Positions 20,963-30,229 of a DNA stretch of 64,000 nucleotides are shown here, piece after piece. The stretch comes from Choricystis sp. odSpoLacu1. Taxonomy: Eukaryota; Chlorophyta; Trebouxiophyceae. The DNA lies in the NCBI GenBank assembly GCA_958009055.1, contig OY253658.1, forward strand, positions 248,001 to 312,000. The letters are read 5' to 3'. How positions within the stretch are numbered: the first letter of the stretch is position 1; every line of letters begins with the position of its first letter. Made by a program: the position numbers and the translations under genes. The notes below the pieces were generated by a model. That model worked only from the letters and a program-made list of their open reading frames with translations, searched no databases and was not told the origin of the DNA.

Positions 20963-23526
20963 TCACTCGTACCCCATGGCCCGTCTGTACGCCGCCTCCT
21001 CCAGCGACGTGACCCGATCATCCTCCCAGTGCCCCGAAGACCCGCGGCGCGAGAAGTCGCGCGGCGGCGCGCGTGGGGCACCGCCGCCGACACCATCCCC
21101 AAACACAGCCTCCAGCGGCACCGTCGTGCCACGCGCCGCAAAGATGGTGTCCGGGTCGACACGCGCCTGAGCCGCCAAGGCAGCCCTGAGGGCGGGCCCG
21201 CGCGCCCAGTCGGGGACGGGTTTGGACGGGCGTCCGTCCGAGGGGGGGGCTTCATCGTCGTCGTCGTCGTCCGCATCATCCGACTTGTAGGGCGAGATTT
21301 CGTAGGTGTCCGGGTTGGCGGGGGGTGGAGGGCGAGCAGGGGTGTGGCCAGCAGCGGAGGGTGCAGCGACTGGCGCGGGTGCCACCCCTGCGCGCGCGTC
21401 GACAACCACCGCCGGCTTGCCGCCACCCGCTTTGCCGGGGGTGGCGCCCGGCCCACCCACGCGCGCCGCCTTTGCGGCACGGGCGTCCTGCTCCGCCCCT
21501 CTCCGCTCGGCGGCGGCCGCCTGGGCTGCATCCAGGGCGGCCAGCGTGTCGCCTGCGGTCGCCACGCGCGCCGCTTCGTCCGCGGCCCTCCGCGCCGCCA
21601 CCGCGCGCCGCGCGCGCTCGCGCTCCGCTGCTTCCCGCGCCGCGGCGCGCTCGGCGGCGCGGGCTTCCTCCACCGCGCGAGCAGAGGCGGCCGCCTCCAG
21701 CGCCCGAATCTTGGTGCGAGCAGAGGCGGGCGTCGCGGCGACTAGAGGCACCGCCGCCTCTGCAGCAGGCGACCCCGCGCCACTGCTGTCGCCCGTCGAG
21801 GGAGGCGCCGACCCCGCGTCCGACGGTGCGGGCCGCTTCGACGGCAGCAACAGGGTGGACTTGGTGGGCAGGGGCGCCCGCTGCGGCGCGGTGGCGGTGG
21901 CAGCGGCCGCCGCTGGACCGAGCCGCGACGGCACGGCTGCGGGCAGGGCGGCCGCCCCACTGACGCCAGCCGGCGTGCGTGCGGCCGCGGCTGCAGCCGC
22001 TCCTCCGTCGGGTGTGTCGGCGTAGGGCACCAGGCCCGCCAGGCTGGCGCCTGCGGGCGACGCGGGGGACGCGGGCTGGGGCGCGGCCGGTGGCGGCGGC
22101 TGCTGCTGCGGCGCGGCGGGTGCAGGCGGCTTGGCCGCCTGTGCAGGCGGCTTGGCGGTCTGCGCAGGCGGCTTGACGGCTTGCACGGCCGGCGGTGCTG
22201 CAGCAGCCGGTTGCGGCGGCGGCGCCGCCACCGCCTTGGCAACCGGTGCCACCGCGGCCGTGGGACGCGCCGCCGGCGCCACGACATTGGCAGGCGGGGC
22301 GGCCTTGGTAACGGGCGGCACAGCAGCAGGCGCGGCCGTGGTGGTGGCAGCAGCAGCGGGGGGCGGCGGCGGTTTGGCGGGGGGCACGGGCGCCGCCGGC
22401 TTGGCAACCACCGCTGGACGCGCGTCTGGAGGCTTGGCTTGCACGACAGGAGCAGCCACAGCCGGGGCAGGGGCAGCAGCAGGTGGGCTTTGGGCGATGG
22501 CAGGTGACAGCGGCGGCGCCGCCACCACTGCCGGCTGCCTCGCCTCCACCTCCTTGGCCGCCGCTGCCGCCGCTTCCGCACTGGTCGCACGCCGTGTCTC
22601 CAGGACGGGCGTTCCGGCCAGAGGGGCGGGCACTTCGGGCGCGGGTGCGACTGCAGCAGCAGCAGCCCGCCGCGCGCGCGGCCCAGCCGCCGCGGGCGCC
22701 GGCTTGCGTCCGCCACGCGCCCCGGCACGCGTCTTCTTTTTGGGAGGGTTTGCGGCTGCTTCGGGCTCGTCCAGCGCGGCGGGGGGCGCGGGGGCGGGTG
22801 GTTCAGTGGCGGCGGCGACCGCCGCCGGCGCAGCCTCCACCGGCGCCTTGCCCCGCGCCGCCCGTGTCGGGCGGCTGGGCGCAGCAGTCTTCGTCGCCTG
22901 CGGATCGCCAGCGTCGCTGGGCTCAGCCACGGCCGCGCGCGGCGCACGCGTGCCCTTGGCGCGCGACACCGCGGGCGCGGCCGGGGCCGCCTCTCGGCGC
23001 GCGGCGCGAGTGGCGCGCGAGTTGGCCACAGGTTGAAGGTCGTCTGCGGGTGCAACCGGGGTCGAGGACGTGGCAACGGAGGGGCGGGAGGCGGGCGCCG
23101 ATGGTTTGGAGGTGGAGGGCTGCGTGTGGGAGGGAAGAGGGGACGGGGAAACGGTGAGTTTTTTATCGAGCTGGTGGCGGTGGCTCTGTGTGCACACGCC
23201 AGGCGGTGCAACGCGGCCAGCAGGCGGGCCAGGGAGCGCGCGGGGAGCGCTGCGCCGTTGCGCATGGGGCGCCACTCGATTCGCGCGCGAAACCGCGCGC
23301 GCGCGCGCCCGCCTGGGGCCTCCCGCTGCATCTCTCCTCCAATTGCCCCCCCCCCCCCCCCATCTCGACTCACCTCGCCACTGCTCCACTGCGCCCGCGC
23401 CGCCGCAAAGGCGGCGGTCAGCGCCGCCGTGCACCGCACCGCCTCGTCGTCGACGCGGGCGGTCGCGGCCGCGCGCAGGGCGGGCGCCTCCTTAAGCAAG
23501 GCCAGGGCGGCGTCCGAGGTCAGCAT
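20963..23526 (-). CDS. INCENP: INCENP/WYRD-like chromosomal passenger protein with C-terminal IN-box
   Basis: Exons 23526-23374 and 23119-20963 (769 aa). The decisive feature is the C-terminus (about residues 650-768): NPDTYEISPYKSDD, an acidic run, PVPDWARGPALRAALAAQ, RVDPDTIFAARGTTVPLEAVFG, and finally RRGSSGHWEDDR. This matches the Aurora-kinase-binding IN-box (Y.ISPY.SDD, P.WAR, the RRxSSxxW element) of INCENP and plant WYRD. Upstream is a charged helical segment (about residues 540-610, AERAAAREAAERERARRAV) resembling the INCENP single alpha helix. Before that come a long Pro/Ala-rich spacer and a short helical N-terminus where a CEN-box would sit. The role is to scaffold Aurora kinase at centromere and midzone. 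Only the IN-box is firmly recognisable. Confidence 0.85.
23346..23361 (+). repeat. Poly-C run (C16) in the INCENP intron
   Basis: Sixteen C's on the plus strand, which is a G16 run just downstream of the INCENP intron donor in the sense orientation. Confidence 0.9.
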
Positions 23527-23858
23527 GGTGTGGGTGTGTGAATGTGTGGGGAGGAGGAGGGGGGGGCACTCTCTCCCACACGCACCCCGCGAGCGCGAAA
23601 CACCGGAAAGCGATGTTGGGTCTGCGCGTTTTCGTTTCTCGCACACTCACACACCCGCGGCAACCCAGACCCGAGAGCCACAACGTGAGCTTTGCGGTGC
23701 CTTCAAACCCTGGCACCTGCCTCCACACGCTGCCGCGTGCAGAAAGTGGAGCCCAGCGCCCGTCGGAAGCGCCGTCGGCGGTGTTTTGTGTCTCCGAGAC
23801 GCGCCCTCCCTCTCACCCCCCTCTCTCTTCCCCACCCCAGCCCTCTGGCTCTGCCACC
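23527..23858. promoter_or_regulatory. Divergent INCENP/GEX1 upstream region
   Basis: 332 bp between head-to-head start codons of a mitotic and a nuclear-fusion gene. The GEX1-proximal part is pyrimidine-rich. No exon or RNA is seen. Confidence 0.4.
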
Positions 23859-25339
23859 ATGACCCGCCTCCTGCTCGCCCTCCTCCTGGCCGCCGCGGCC
23901 GCCCAGTCTCCTGGCCAGCTGAAGCAGGCCGTCCTCGACTCCCCCCTGCGCGCCGTGCTGGCCTCCCACCCGCCCTCCGACCCCGCAGCCGCCTGCTACG
24001 CAGCTGCCGTGGCCACGCTGCGCCCCGACCGGTGCGTGGACGACCTGAGGCCGGCGGCGCACAGTGTGCTGGCCATGCGGCTGCTGTCTTGTTACGCTCT
24101 GGAAACAGGCGAAGCGGCCGCCCTGCCGCCCTGTGCCGCCACAGTGGCGGCTGAAGCCGCCAAAAAAGCGCGCTCTGGCGACGATGCCACCACCATCGAC
24201 GTCGCCTCCTGCCATGCGCGCCTACCCGACCGCCACGCGGCAGCCTATGGGAAACTGTGGCTGCACACCGCCACGCTGTGCATGTACTACCATGCTCGGG
24301 CGGCAGCTGAGGGCAGGGACGTCCTGGTGGACGACCTGGCGGCCGCCGTGGTGCGGGCGACGACCACGCTGGCCGACGTGAGCTCGGGGCTGGTGGCGCT
24401 CGTCGTCGACGCGGGCGCGATCCGCGTGTCGGTCGCGGAGACGGCGGCGGCGCTGGCCAACCTGGCCGCCGACCAGGCGGCCTTGGGGCTGGACCAGAGC
24501 GCGCGCGCCGACCGCCTGGCGCGCGCGCTGGCGGCCGCGGAGGCGAAGCTGGGCGCGGCGGTCGACCGCGCGGCGGTCGGCGCGGTGGCGGCGGCCACCG
24601 CCGCCACCGACGCGGCGGCCGCGGTCAAGGCGCACAGAGTGGCCGTCGACAAACTGTTCGAGTGAGTGCTGTGTGTGATTGGCGGGTGGAGAGGAGGGCG
24701 GGTCAGGGTGTTGAGTGGGACGGGGGGTGGGGGTTTGGGGGGTTGGAAGAACGCGGGCACTCGTCTTGTGGCCTCCCTCCCCAAACCCTCCCCTCCTTCC
24801 TCACCCCTCCTTCCTCCCACCCAAACAGGTCCCTCACCTCCCTCATCACCCCCATCTACCCCGCCCTCCTCACCGTGCAAAAGCACGTCGTCTCCGTCTC
24901 CTCCGCCGTCACGTCGCACGGCCTGCACCCCCTGTCCCTGCCCACCACGGTCGCAGCACTCGTGTTCATGGCCGCGTCCCCACGCCGCCTGGCCGCCGCC
25001 CGCCTGCCTGTCGCGGTGTCCTGGGTCCTGGCCTACCTCATGGATGCTGGCGTGGCGAGCGCCCTGCGCCCTGTGGCGCCCCGGGTGGCTGCGACACTGG
25101 CGGCCGCGGCGTGGCGTGGCGCGGCTGCAGTGGCAGCGGGCGCGGTGCTGACTGTCGCCTGGAACTCGCCGCGCTGGGAGGATGTGGTGGGGAGTGCGCT
25201 GGCGGAGGTCAAGCAAGCGTTGGCGGCCACAGCGCCCCGGCGGGGGACGAGGGCCGCGGTGCTGGGGCCGGCCACGCCGCCGCCGGCCGGTGCGCGCCGG
25301 CGGTCGGCGCGGATGGAGGCGCAGCGGCTGGCGGGGTGA
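23859..25339 (+). CDS. GEX1: GEX1/KAR5/Brambleberry-type nuclear fusion (karyogamy) membrane protein
   Basis: Exons 23859-24661 and 24829-25339 (437 aa). It starts with a signal peptide (MTRLLLALLLAAAAAQS). A Cys-rich luminal domain has the family pattern: CYAAAVATLRPDRC, ARRLLSCYALE-like LAMRLLSCYALETGEA, PPC, VASCHARLPDRHAAAYGKLWLHTATLCMYY. Long heptad-type helices follow (about residues 160-265), then C-terminal hydrophobic segments (LPTTVAALVFMAA, AVSWVLAYLMDAG, AAAVAAGAVLTVAW). The spaced Cys, the SCH..L and the W..Y/H...LC.YY signature are those of the KAR5/GEX1/BMB family, which acts at the nuclear envelope during gamete or pronuclear fusion. Its presence implies a sexual cycle. The identification comes from motif pattern, not alignment. 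Confidence 0.8.
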
Positions 25340-25536
25340 TTGTTTGTGGGTGATGATGTTTTTCCTTTTTTAGCGTTGCGTGTGTGTTTGTGTCGTGTGG
25401 TGTGAGAGGAGAGAGAAACAAAGGGTTGGTAAACGACGAAAAAGGGGGACCTGCCTCCACTCACACTCCCGCTGTATCACCCTCCTCCTCTCCCCCCTCT
25501 CTCCACACACGCACACACACTCCACAACACTCAACC

Positions 25537-26307
25537 ATGCAAGCCTCCCTCGCCAAGCCCCTGCGCGCCGCCCCCACCCGCCGCGTCGTCGCGTCCCGCC
25601 GCGCGGTCGCGCCCAAGGCCTTTTCCGACGTCAACACCGTCATCGGGGGCGGTGAGTCTCCCCCCATTCCCGGGCCCGGTGCCAGCGCGCCCCGACACTG
25701 GGCGATGGGGAGGGGTTGGGGGAATGGAAGCGGTCGGCACGGGCGCACGCGCGGCACCAACGCAAGAAGATAACGCGGGCGCGCGCGAGGCGCGTTTTGG
25801 CCGGTTTGGGGCGGCGGTTGGCCACGCTCTGCCCGCCCGCCCACCCTCGTGTCGGACGGAGGGTGACTGCCGACTGATGGGGCCGGGAGTCGCGGTGCTG
25901 AGTTGGGGGGGGGGGACTGCGCGCGGGGCGGGGGCGTGGGAGGCTCGATGCACCACCCCCCGCTCGCTCGGTCTCCGGGGGTGCCCCCCGACCCCCCCCC
26001 CCCCCCCCCCCGCGACCCACACCACACAGCCACCATCGCGTCCCTGGCTCTCGGCCGCTTCATCATCATGCCCCAGCAGCGCGCGTGGAGCAAGCGGGCG
26101 GGCCTCCCCCAGCAGAACGGCAAGACGCACGCCGCCGCGGGCGACAAGCTCGCCAACGAGGCTGCCTTTGCCCTTTCCACCAACGACCCTAGCGGTTTCA
26201 CACTCGTGGACACCTTCGCCTACGGCGCCATTGGCCACGCGCTCGGTTATTTTGCGTTGTCGACCGCCTCGCTGTCGGCCGCGGGCTTCGACGCCAAGCC
26301 GTTTTGA
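25537..26307 (+). CDS. PSAG: Photosystem I reaction centre subunit V (PsaG)
   Basis: Exons 25537-25651 and 26030-26307 (130 aa). The transit peptide is Arg/Ala/Val-rich (MQASLAKPLRAAPTRRVVAS). The mature part has a first TM helix (TIASLALGRFIIMPQQ), the stromal loop AGLPQQNGKTHAAAGDKLANE, then NDPSGFTLVDTFAYGAIGHA and a second TM helix ending SAAGFDAKPF. The loop QNG.TH.AGD and the NDP.GF..VD...GSIGH motif fit PsaG better than its paralogue PsaK. It sits at the edge of PSI and helps bind LHCI. The intron carries a C20 run just before its acceptor. A second, diverged copy of the last eleven codons plus stop lies just downstream. Confidence 0.93.
25992..26011 (+). repeat. Poly-C run (C20) in the psaG intron
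   Basis: Twenty C's upstream of the psaG intron acceptor (cacaccacacag), in the position of a polypyrimidine tract. Confidence 0.9.
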
Positions 26308-26460
26308 TTTGAGGAGGAAACAGAGAGCGGGCGGGGTGCGGGCGCCGATTTGGTGCGCCGCCGCGACGCTGTCGGCGGCCGGCTTTGACGCCAATCCGTT
26401 TTGAGAGGAGAGAGAGAGAGCGGGCGTGGCGCGGGCGCCGAGTGGCGCGCCCGTGTGTCT
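26272..26460 (+). repeat. Tandem near-duplicate of the psaG 3' end (about 97-bp period)
   Basis: The block starting at 26272 (last codons, stop and 3'UTR of psaG) recurs from 26369. The second copy still reads LSAAGFDANPF-stop. Codon differences are three synonymous changes and one Lys-to-Asn change. The following GA-rich and GCGGGCGCCGA segments also match. The period (97) is not a multiple of three, so the copy is outside the psaG frame. Confidence 0.85.
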
Positions 26461-26626
26461 GTTGAAAGTGCGTGGGTGTGTCGAGAAAACAACAAAAAAC
26501 GGTGAGACCCAGCGCCCCCTTGTTCTTCCCCCCCGCCCGCTTCGTCTGATGATGTAAATGGTGCAAACAGGCAAAAGACAACAACAAGAGAAAGAAATCA
26601 GCAACACTAAACAAAAAACACAATCT
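26308..26626. other. psaG/PAO convergent 3' region
   Basis: 319 bp between two convergent stop codons. It contains the psaG tail copy (26369-26404) and then A/T-richer sequence with a tgtaa at about 26555. No gene is seen. Confidence 0.5.
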
Positions 26627-28528
26627 TCACTCATCAGCCAGCTTGTCCGCCCTGAAGAAACGCTCGCGCAGCCCCCCCGTCACCACCCACAGCCCCGCCG
26701 CCACCACCGCCAGCGCGGCGGGCGGCACGCCCGCCACCACCACCGCCCGCGCGCCCGCCCCCGCGCCCGCTTTGGCGGCGGCCAGGCCGACGGAGGCGCT
26801 CGTGCCTGCCAGCGCCAGGGCGGCGAGCGCAAGCCGCAGCTTGTCCAGCCTCGCCAGCGCGCGCTGACACACGGCGCAGTGCGCGGTGTGGCGGGTGTAG
26901 TGGTCGAGGACGTCGGCGCGCCCCGGGGCGGCCCGCGTCAACAGGGCGCGGTCTGCATCACTCACAGATGGGTCCCAATCCACGCCGCCGCCCGCGCACT
27001 CGTTGACCCACTTGTGGAAGGCGCCGACCCCGACGTCGGAGGGGGTGGCCAGCCAGTAGGCGCGGGAGCCAGGGCCGCCGCGGCCGGACGCGGCGGCCGC
27101 GCGGGCAGCGTTTGCATAGGCGCGGGCGACGCCAGACATCGCCAGGACGTCTTGATCGCCCAAAGCGTGGCCCAGGACGTGGCCCGTGGCGGAGGACAGG
27201 GCCCACCGCATGGCGCGCTGGGCGAGGGTCGGTTTGAGCGGCGATGCCGGCGCCGGTGCCCCGCCCTGCGCCTTTTTAAAGTAAAACGCGCCAAACACTT
27301 GGCACTCGCCGGGGCGCGTCGGCGTGAAGTAGACGACCGCGATCTGGGAGGGGCGGCCGTCGGGGTAGGCGTAGTGGGTGCGCAGCGCGCCGGGCGCGAC
27401 AAACGTCCGCGTCGCGACCATGCCCGCCGCGCGCGCCGCTTTCGTGTACCCGGTGTGCGACAGCGTGAACCCGCGTGGCGACACGCCGTCAGGGGACGCC
27501 GCCATCGCCATGGGTGCCGCACCTGCGCGCGTGTTGGGGCCCATCACTTTTTCGTGCAGGTATGGCGCGTGCGAACAGTCGGTGCTGTTCTCCGTCATGA
27601 GCAGCCAGTCCACGGGCGGGCGCATCGTGGAAAAGGGGGCGGTGGCAGCTTCAGGATCATCCCACAAAGGAAGCGGGGTCTTCGCCGCGGTCGCGGCAGC
27701 GCCGGGGCCTTCCTGTGGCCAGATCCACAGCACACCGTTTGCCTCCGTCGCTGGCAGCGAGCGCAGGCGCGACCGACGCGACGCCTTGACGGACGCTGCC
27801 GCTGCTTCGTCGGTCGCTTGCGGGCACAGCACACACTTGGCACACCCAGCCGCCTCATCATGCGCAAACCGCCACCCATGGTACCGGCACTCGAGCGAGG
27901 CACCCCCATCAATGACGCGGCCGTCCGCCAGGCTGGCCAGGCGGTGGGGGCAGGCGGCGTGGGCGGCGCGCCAGGTCGAGGCGGGGGCGTCGTACCAGGC
28001 CACCAGGTCGGCGCCGAGCAGCGTGACGGCGTTGGGGGCATCGGTTTTGAGGTTGTCGACCAGGTTGACCGGGTACCAGTGCGCCCGCCACTCAAAGGGG
28101 GTGGTGGAGTCGGTGGGCCAGGGGGTGGGGCCTGTGTGGTGTGTGTGTGTGGGGGGGGGGAGAGGGGCGGGGCAGTGGTTGGCGGCGGGCCGAAAAGGAA
28201 AACGGTCTGTCGACGATGACGCGGCATTGCTGACGCACCGGCTCCTCTCCCTCCTCCGAGCCCCGCAGCCCTCTTGCAAACACACACACACACACACACG
28301 CTCTCATGCGCTCTCTCCACTCCACCCCTCCAAACACTCACAGTCAACCGGCACCGCGTCCACGGGCGGTGCGACGGGCCGGCCCAACACAGCAGCATCA
28401 GTCGCCGGCGCGGACGACGCCACCGCGCGGGGCGGCGCAGGGCGCTGCGTCCGCGCAACAGAGACTGTGGTGCGTGCGCGGCGCGGTGCCGCGCCGGGGG
28501 GCGTCGGTTTTTGGGAGGCGAGGCGCAT
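26627..28528 (-). CDS. Rieske-type oxygenase of the PAO/TIC55/PTC52 family
   Basis: Exons 28528-28342 and 28131-26627 (563 aa). A basic, Ser/Ala-rich N-terminus (MRLASQKPTPPGAAPRRART) looks like a plastid transit peptide. WRAHWYPVNLVDNL opens the catalytic part. The Rieske [2Fe-2S] ligands are CPHRLASL and CRYHGWRF (about residues 125-150). The mononuclear iron motif is DCSHAPYLHE (D..H....H, about residue 245). The C-terminal CAVC motif in HTAHCAVCQRAL (about residue 480) is the redox-active CxxC of this family, and two hydrophobic helices follow. Family members act at plastid membranes: pheophorbide a ring opening, protochlorophyllide a oxygenation, or a TIC-associated redox role. I cannot tell which subgroup; chlorophyllide a oxygenase lacks the CxxC and is less likely. 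Confidence 0.88.
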
Positions 28529-28697
28529 GGTTGCGAAAGACGCGTTTTTTTTGTGTGTGTCGCTCTGTTTTCTTCGTCACACCTAAACGCACAGAGGGAA
28601 CGCGCCCGTCCTCCCCACCACAGCCCCGACAGCGCGGGCACGTTGTGCACGCCAGGCTCTCGGACCCCACACAAGCCAAACACCCCTCTCTATCATC

Positions 28698-30033
28698 ATG
28701 CACCCACGCCCCCCCCTCGGTGAAGCGACCAACCGGTCCTCCGCTGACGACGCCGTGGCCGCCGCCCTCAAAACGCCCGCCGCTGCTGGCGTCACCCCTG
28801 GGTGGCAGCCCAGAGGGCGGGCCGCCTCGCTGCGCCCCGCCCCCGCGCGCGGCAGCGCGGGCGCGACGCCGCCCGCGCATGCGCCGCGCGCGGACGCGGG
28901 TGACGGCGATTCCGACCGCGCCAAGCTGGCGGCGAGGTCGGCGCTGGCCAAGCGCAGGACGCGGGCGACTGTGCTGGTGAGTAGGGTGAGAGCTGTGGGT
29001 GGAGGGAGGGCGGCGGAAAGAGGCGCATGTTGTTTGTTTTGCGGGCGCCGCTCTCTCGCCGTCGGCCTAGCGCCTCGGCCGGTGTACTGCACGCTCCTGT
29101 GGGATTGAAACATTGCACAGACAGTATGCGTATGGAGACGATGGAGCGTGGAGGCCGCGTGTGAGCGAGAGAACGAGATGCGCGCGCGCTCGCGCCGCGC
29201 GCGGACCGACGCGCGCGCCCACCGAAAACCAACCCACGCCTCCCTCCCCCCTCCAGCGCCCCTCCTCGGCCGACGCCGACCTGTCCTCCTCGGGCGGACC
29301 CTCAGACTGCGACCCCGACGACGCAGACGCCACGGTGTGCCTGGCCGACGCGCGGCGGCGCGCAGTCGCGGCCGCGCCGAAAGCCGCGGCCGCAGGCGGC
29401 AGAGTGCGGAGGCGGGCTGCTGCTGCGCCACCCGCTGCAGCCCCCACCCCGCGCCGGGCGGCCGTCCAGTCCCAAGTCGCCGAACTCAACTCGCTGGCGT
29501 CTGCCCTGCTGCCCGCCGGCACGCCCGCCGCACGCGCCAAGGACGGCACGCCGCTGCGCGAGCGCCTGGCGCGCGCGTGGAATGGAGGCACCTACTATGA
29601 ACGGTTGGTGGCGGAGGCTGGTAGTGGTGTTGGTGTTGGTGGCGGCGCCCCGGCTGCTGCCGCCTCCAAAAAGCTGGCCCTCACCCCGCCGCGCGGCCCC
29701 CACCGAGTCGCGTCGCTCGCGCCACGCCCGCCCCCCGCCAAGCTGGTGGCCGCGCCGCCGCCCAAGCCGCCCTCCCCCGGGCGCGGCGGGCCAGTCGCCG
29801 CTGCCGCGTCCGCCCGCGCGGCGGGGCTGGAGGCCGCGCTGGCGGTTGAACGCAGCCGCGCGGCCGCGCTGCAGAGTGAGTTGGACGCGCTGAGGAGTGG
29901 CCAAGGGGGCGCCCCCTCCTCCGCTCCTCCCGCCGCCGTGTTGAGGGCGCTGGTGGTCAGATTCGGCAGGTTGAAAGCTGAAGTGGATGGCGCGCTGGCT
30001 GACCTGGAGCGCGTGGTGGCGACGTTGGAGTGA
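28698..30033 (+). CDS. Protein of unknown function with C-terminal coiled coil
   Basis: Exons 28698-28976 and 29257-30033 (351 aa). The intron has clean gtgagta and cccctccag ends and keeps frame. Most of the protein is low-complexity Ala/Pro/Arg sequence. The better-ordered parts are VAELNSLASALLPAGTPA followed by LRERLARAWNGGTYYERLVAEAG (middle), and a C-terminal heptad-like helix (EAALAVERSRAAALQSELDAL, then VVRFGRLKAEVDGALADLERVVATLE). I do not recognise a family. The coding call rests on the intact two-exon frame, sensible splice sites and biased codon composition. It diverges from the Rieske oxygenase across 169 bp and converges on the P450. Confidence 0.6.
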
Positions 30034-30114
30034 GAGTAAAAATGAGGTCCCTCTGCAAAAACAAAAAACAAGGCAAAAACGTTTCCCTCTAGAGACACCC
30101 AACACAAAATCAAA

Positions 30115-30229
30115 CTACGCTTTGTGTGCCTCCAGCACCACCGTCAGCCCGTCGCTCGGCGCCAGACTACGCCTCGCGCGCCGCGCCACGCGCCTCCAGC
30201 ACCACCGTCAACCCGTCGCGCGGCGCCAG
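30115..30229 (-). repeat. Tandem copy of the P450 C-terminal codons (64-bp period)
   Basis: The 38-bp segment at 30192-30229, which encodes the P450 codons LAPRDGLTVVLEA, recurs at 30128-30165 beyond the P450 stop. On the minus strand the outer copy reads LAPSDGLTVVLEAHKA and then its own TAG at 30117-30115. Codon differences over the shared part are one replacement (Arg to Ser) and two synonymous. Period 64 is out of register with the gene. Confidence 0.85.

Noticed and set aside
25537..26307. PsaK as the identity of the PSI subunit gene
   Set aside because: The loop GLPQQNGKTHAAAGD and the FDAKPF-type end match PsaG; PsaK has a different loop and ends soon after its GH helix.
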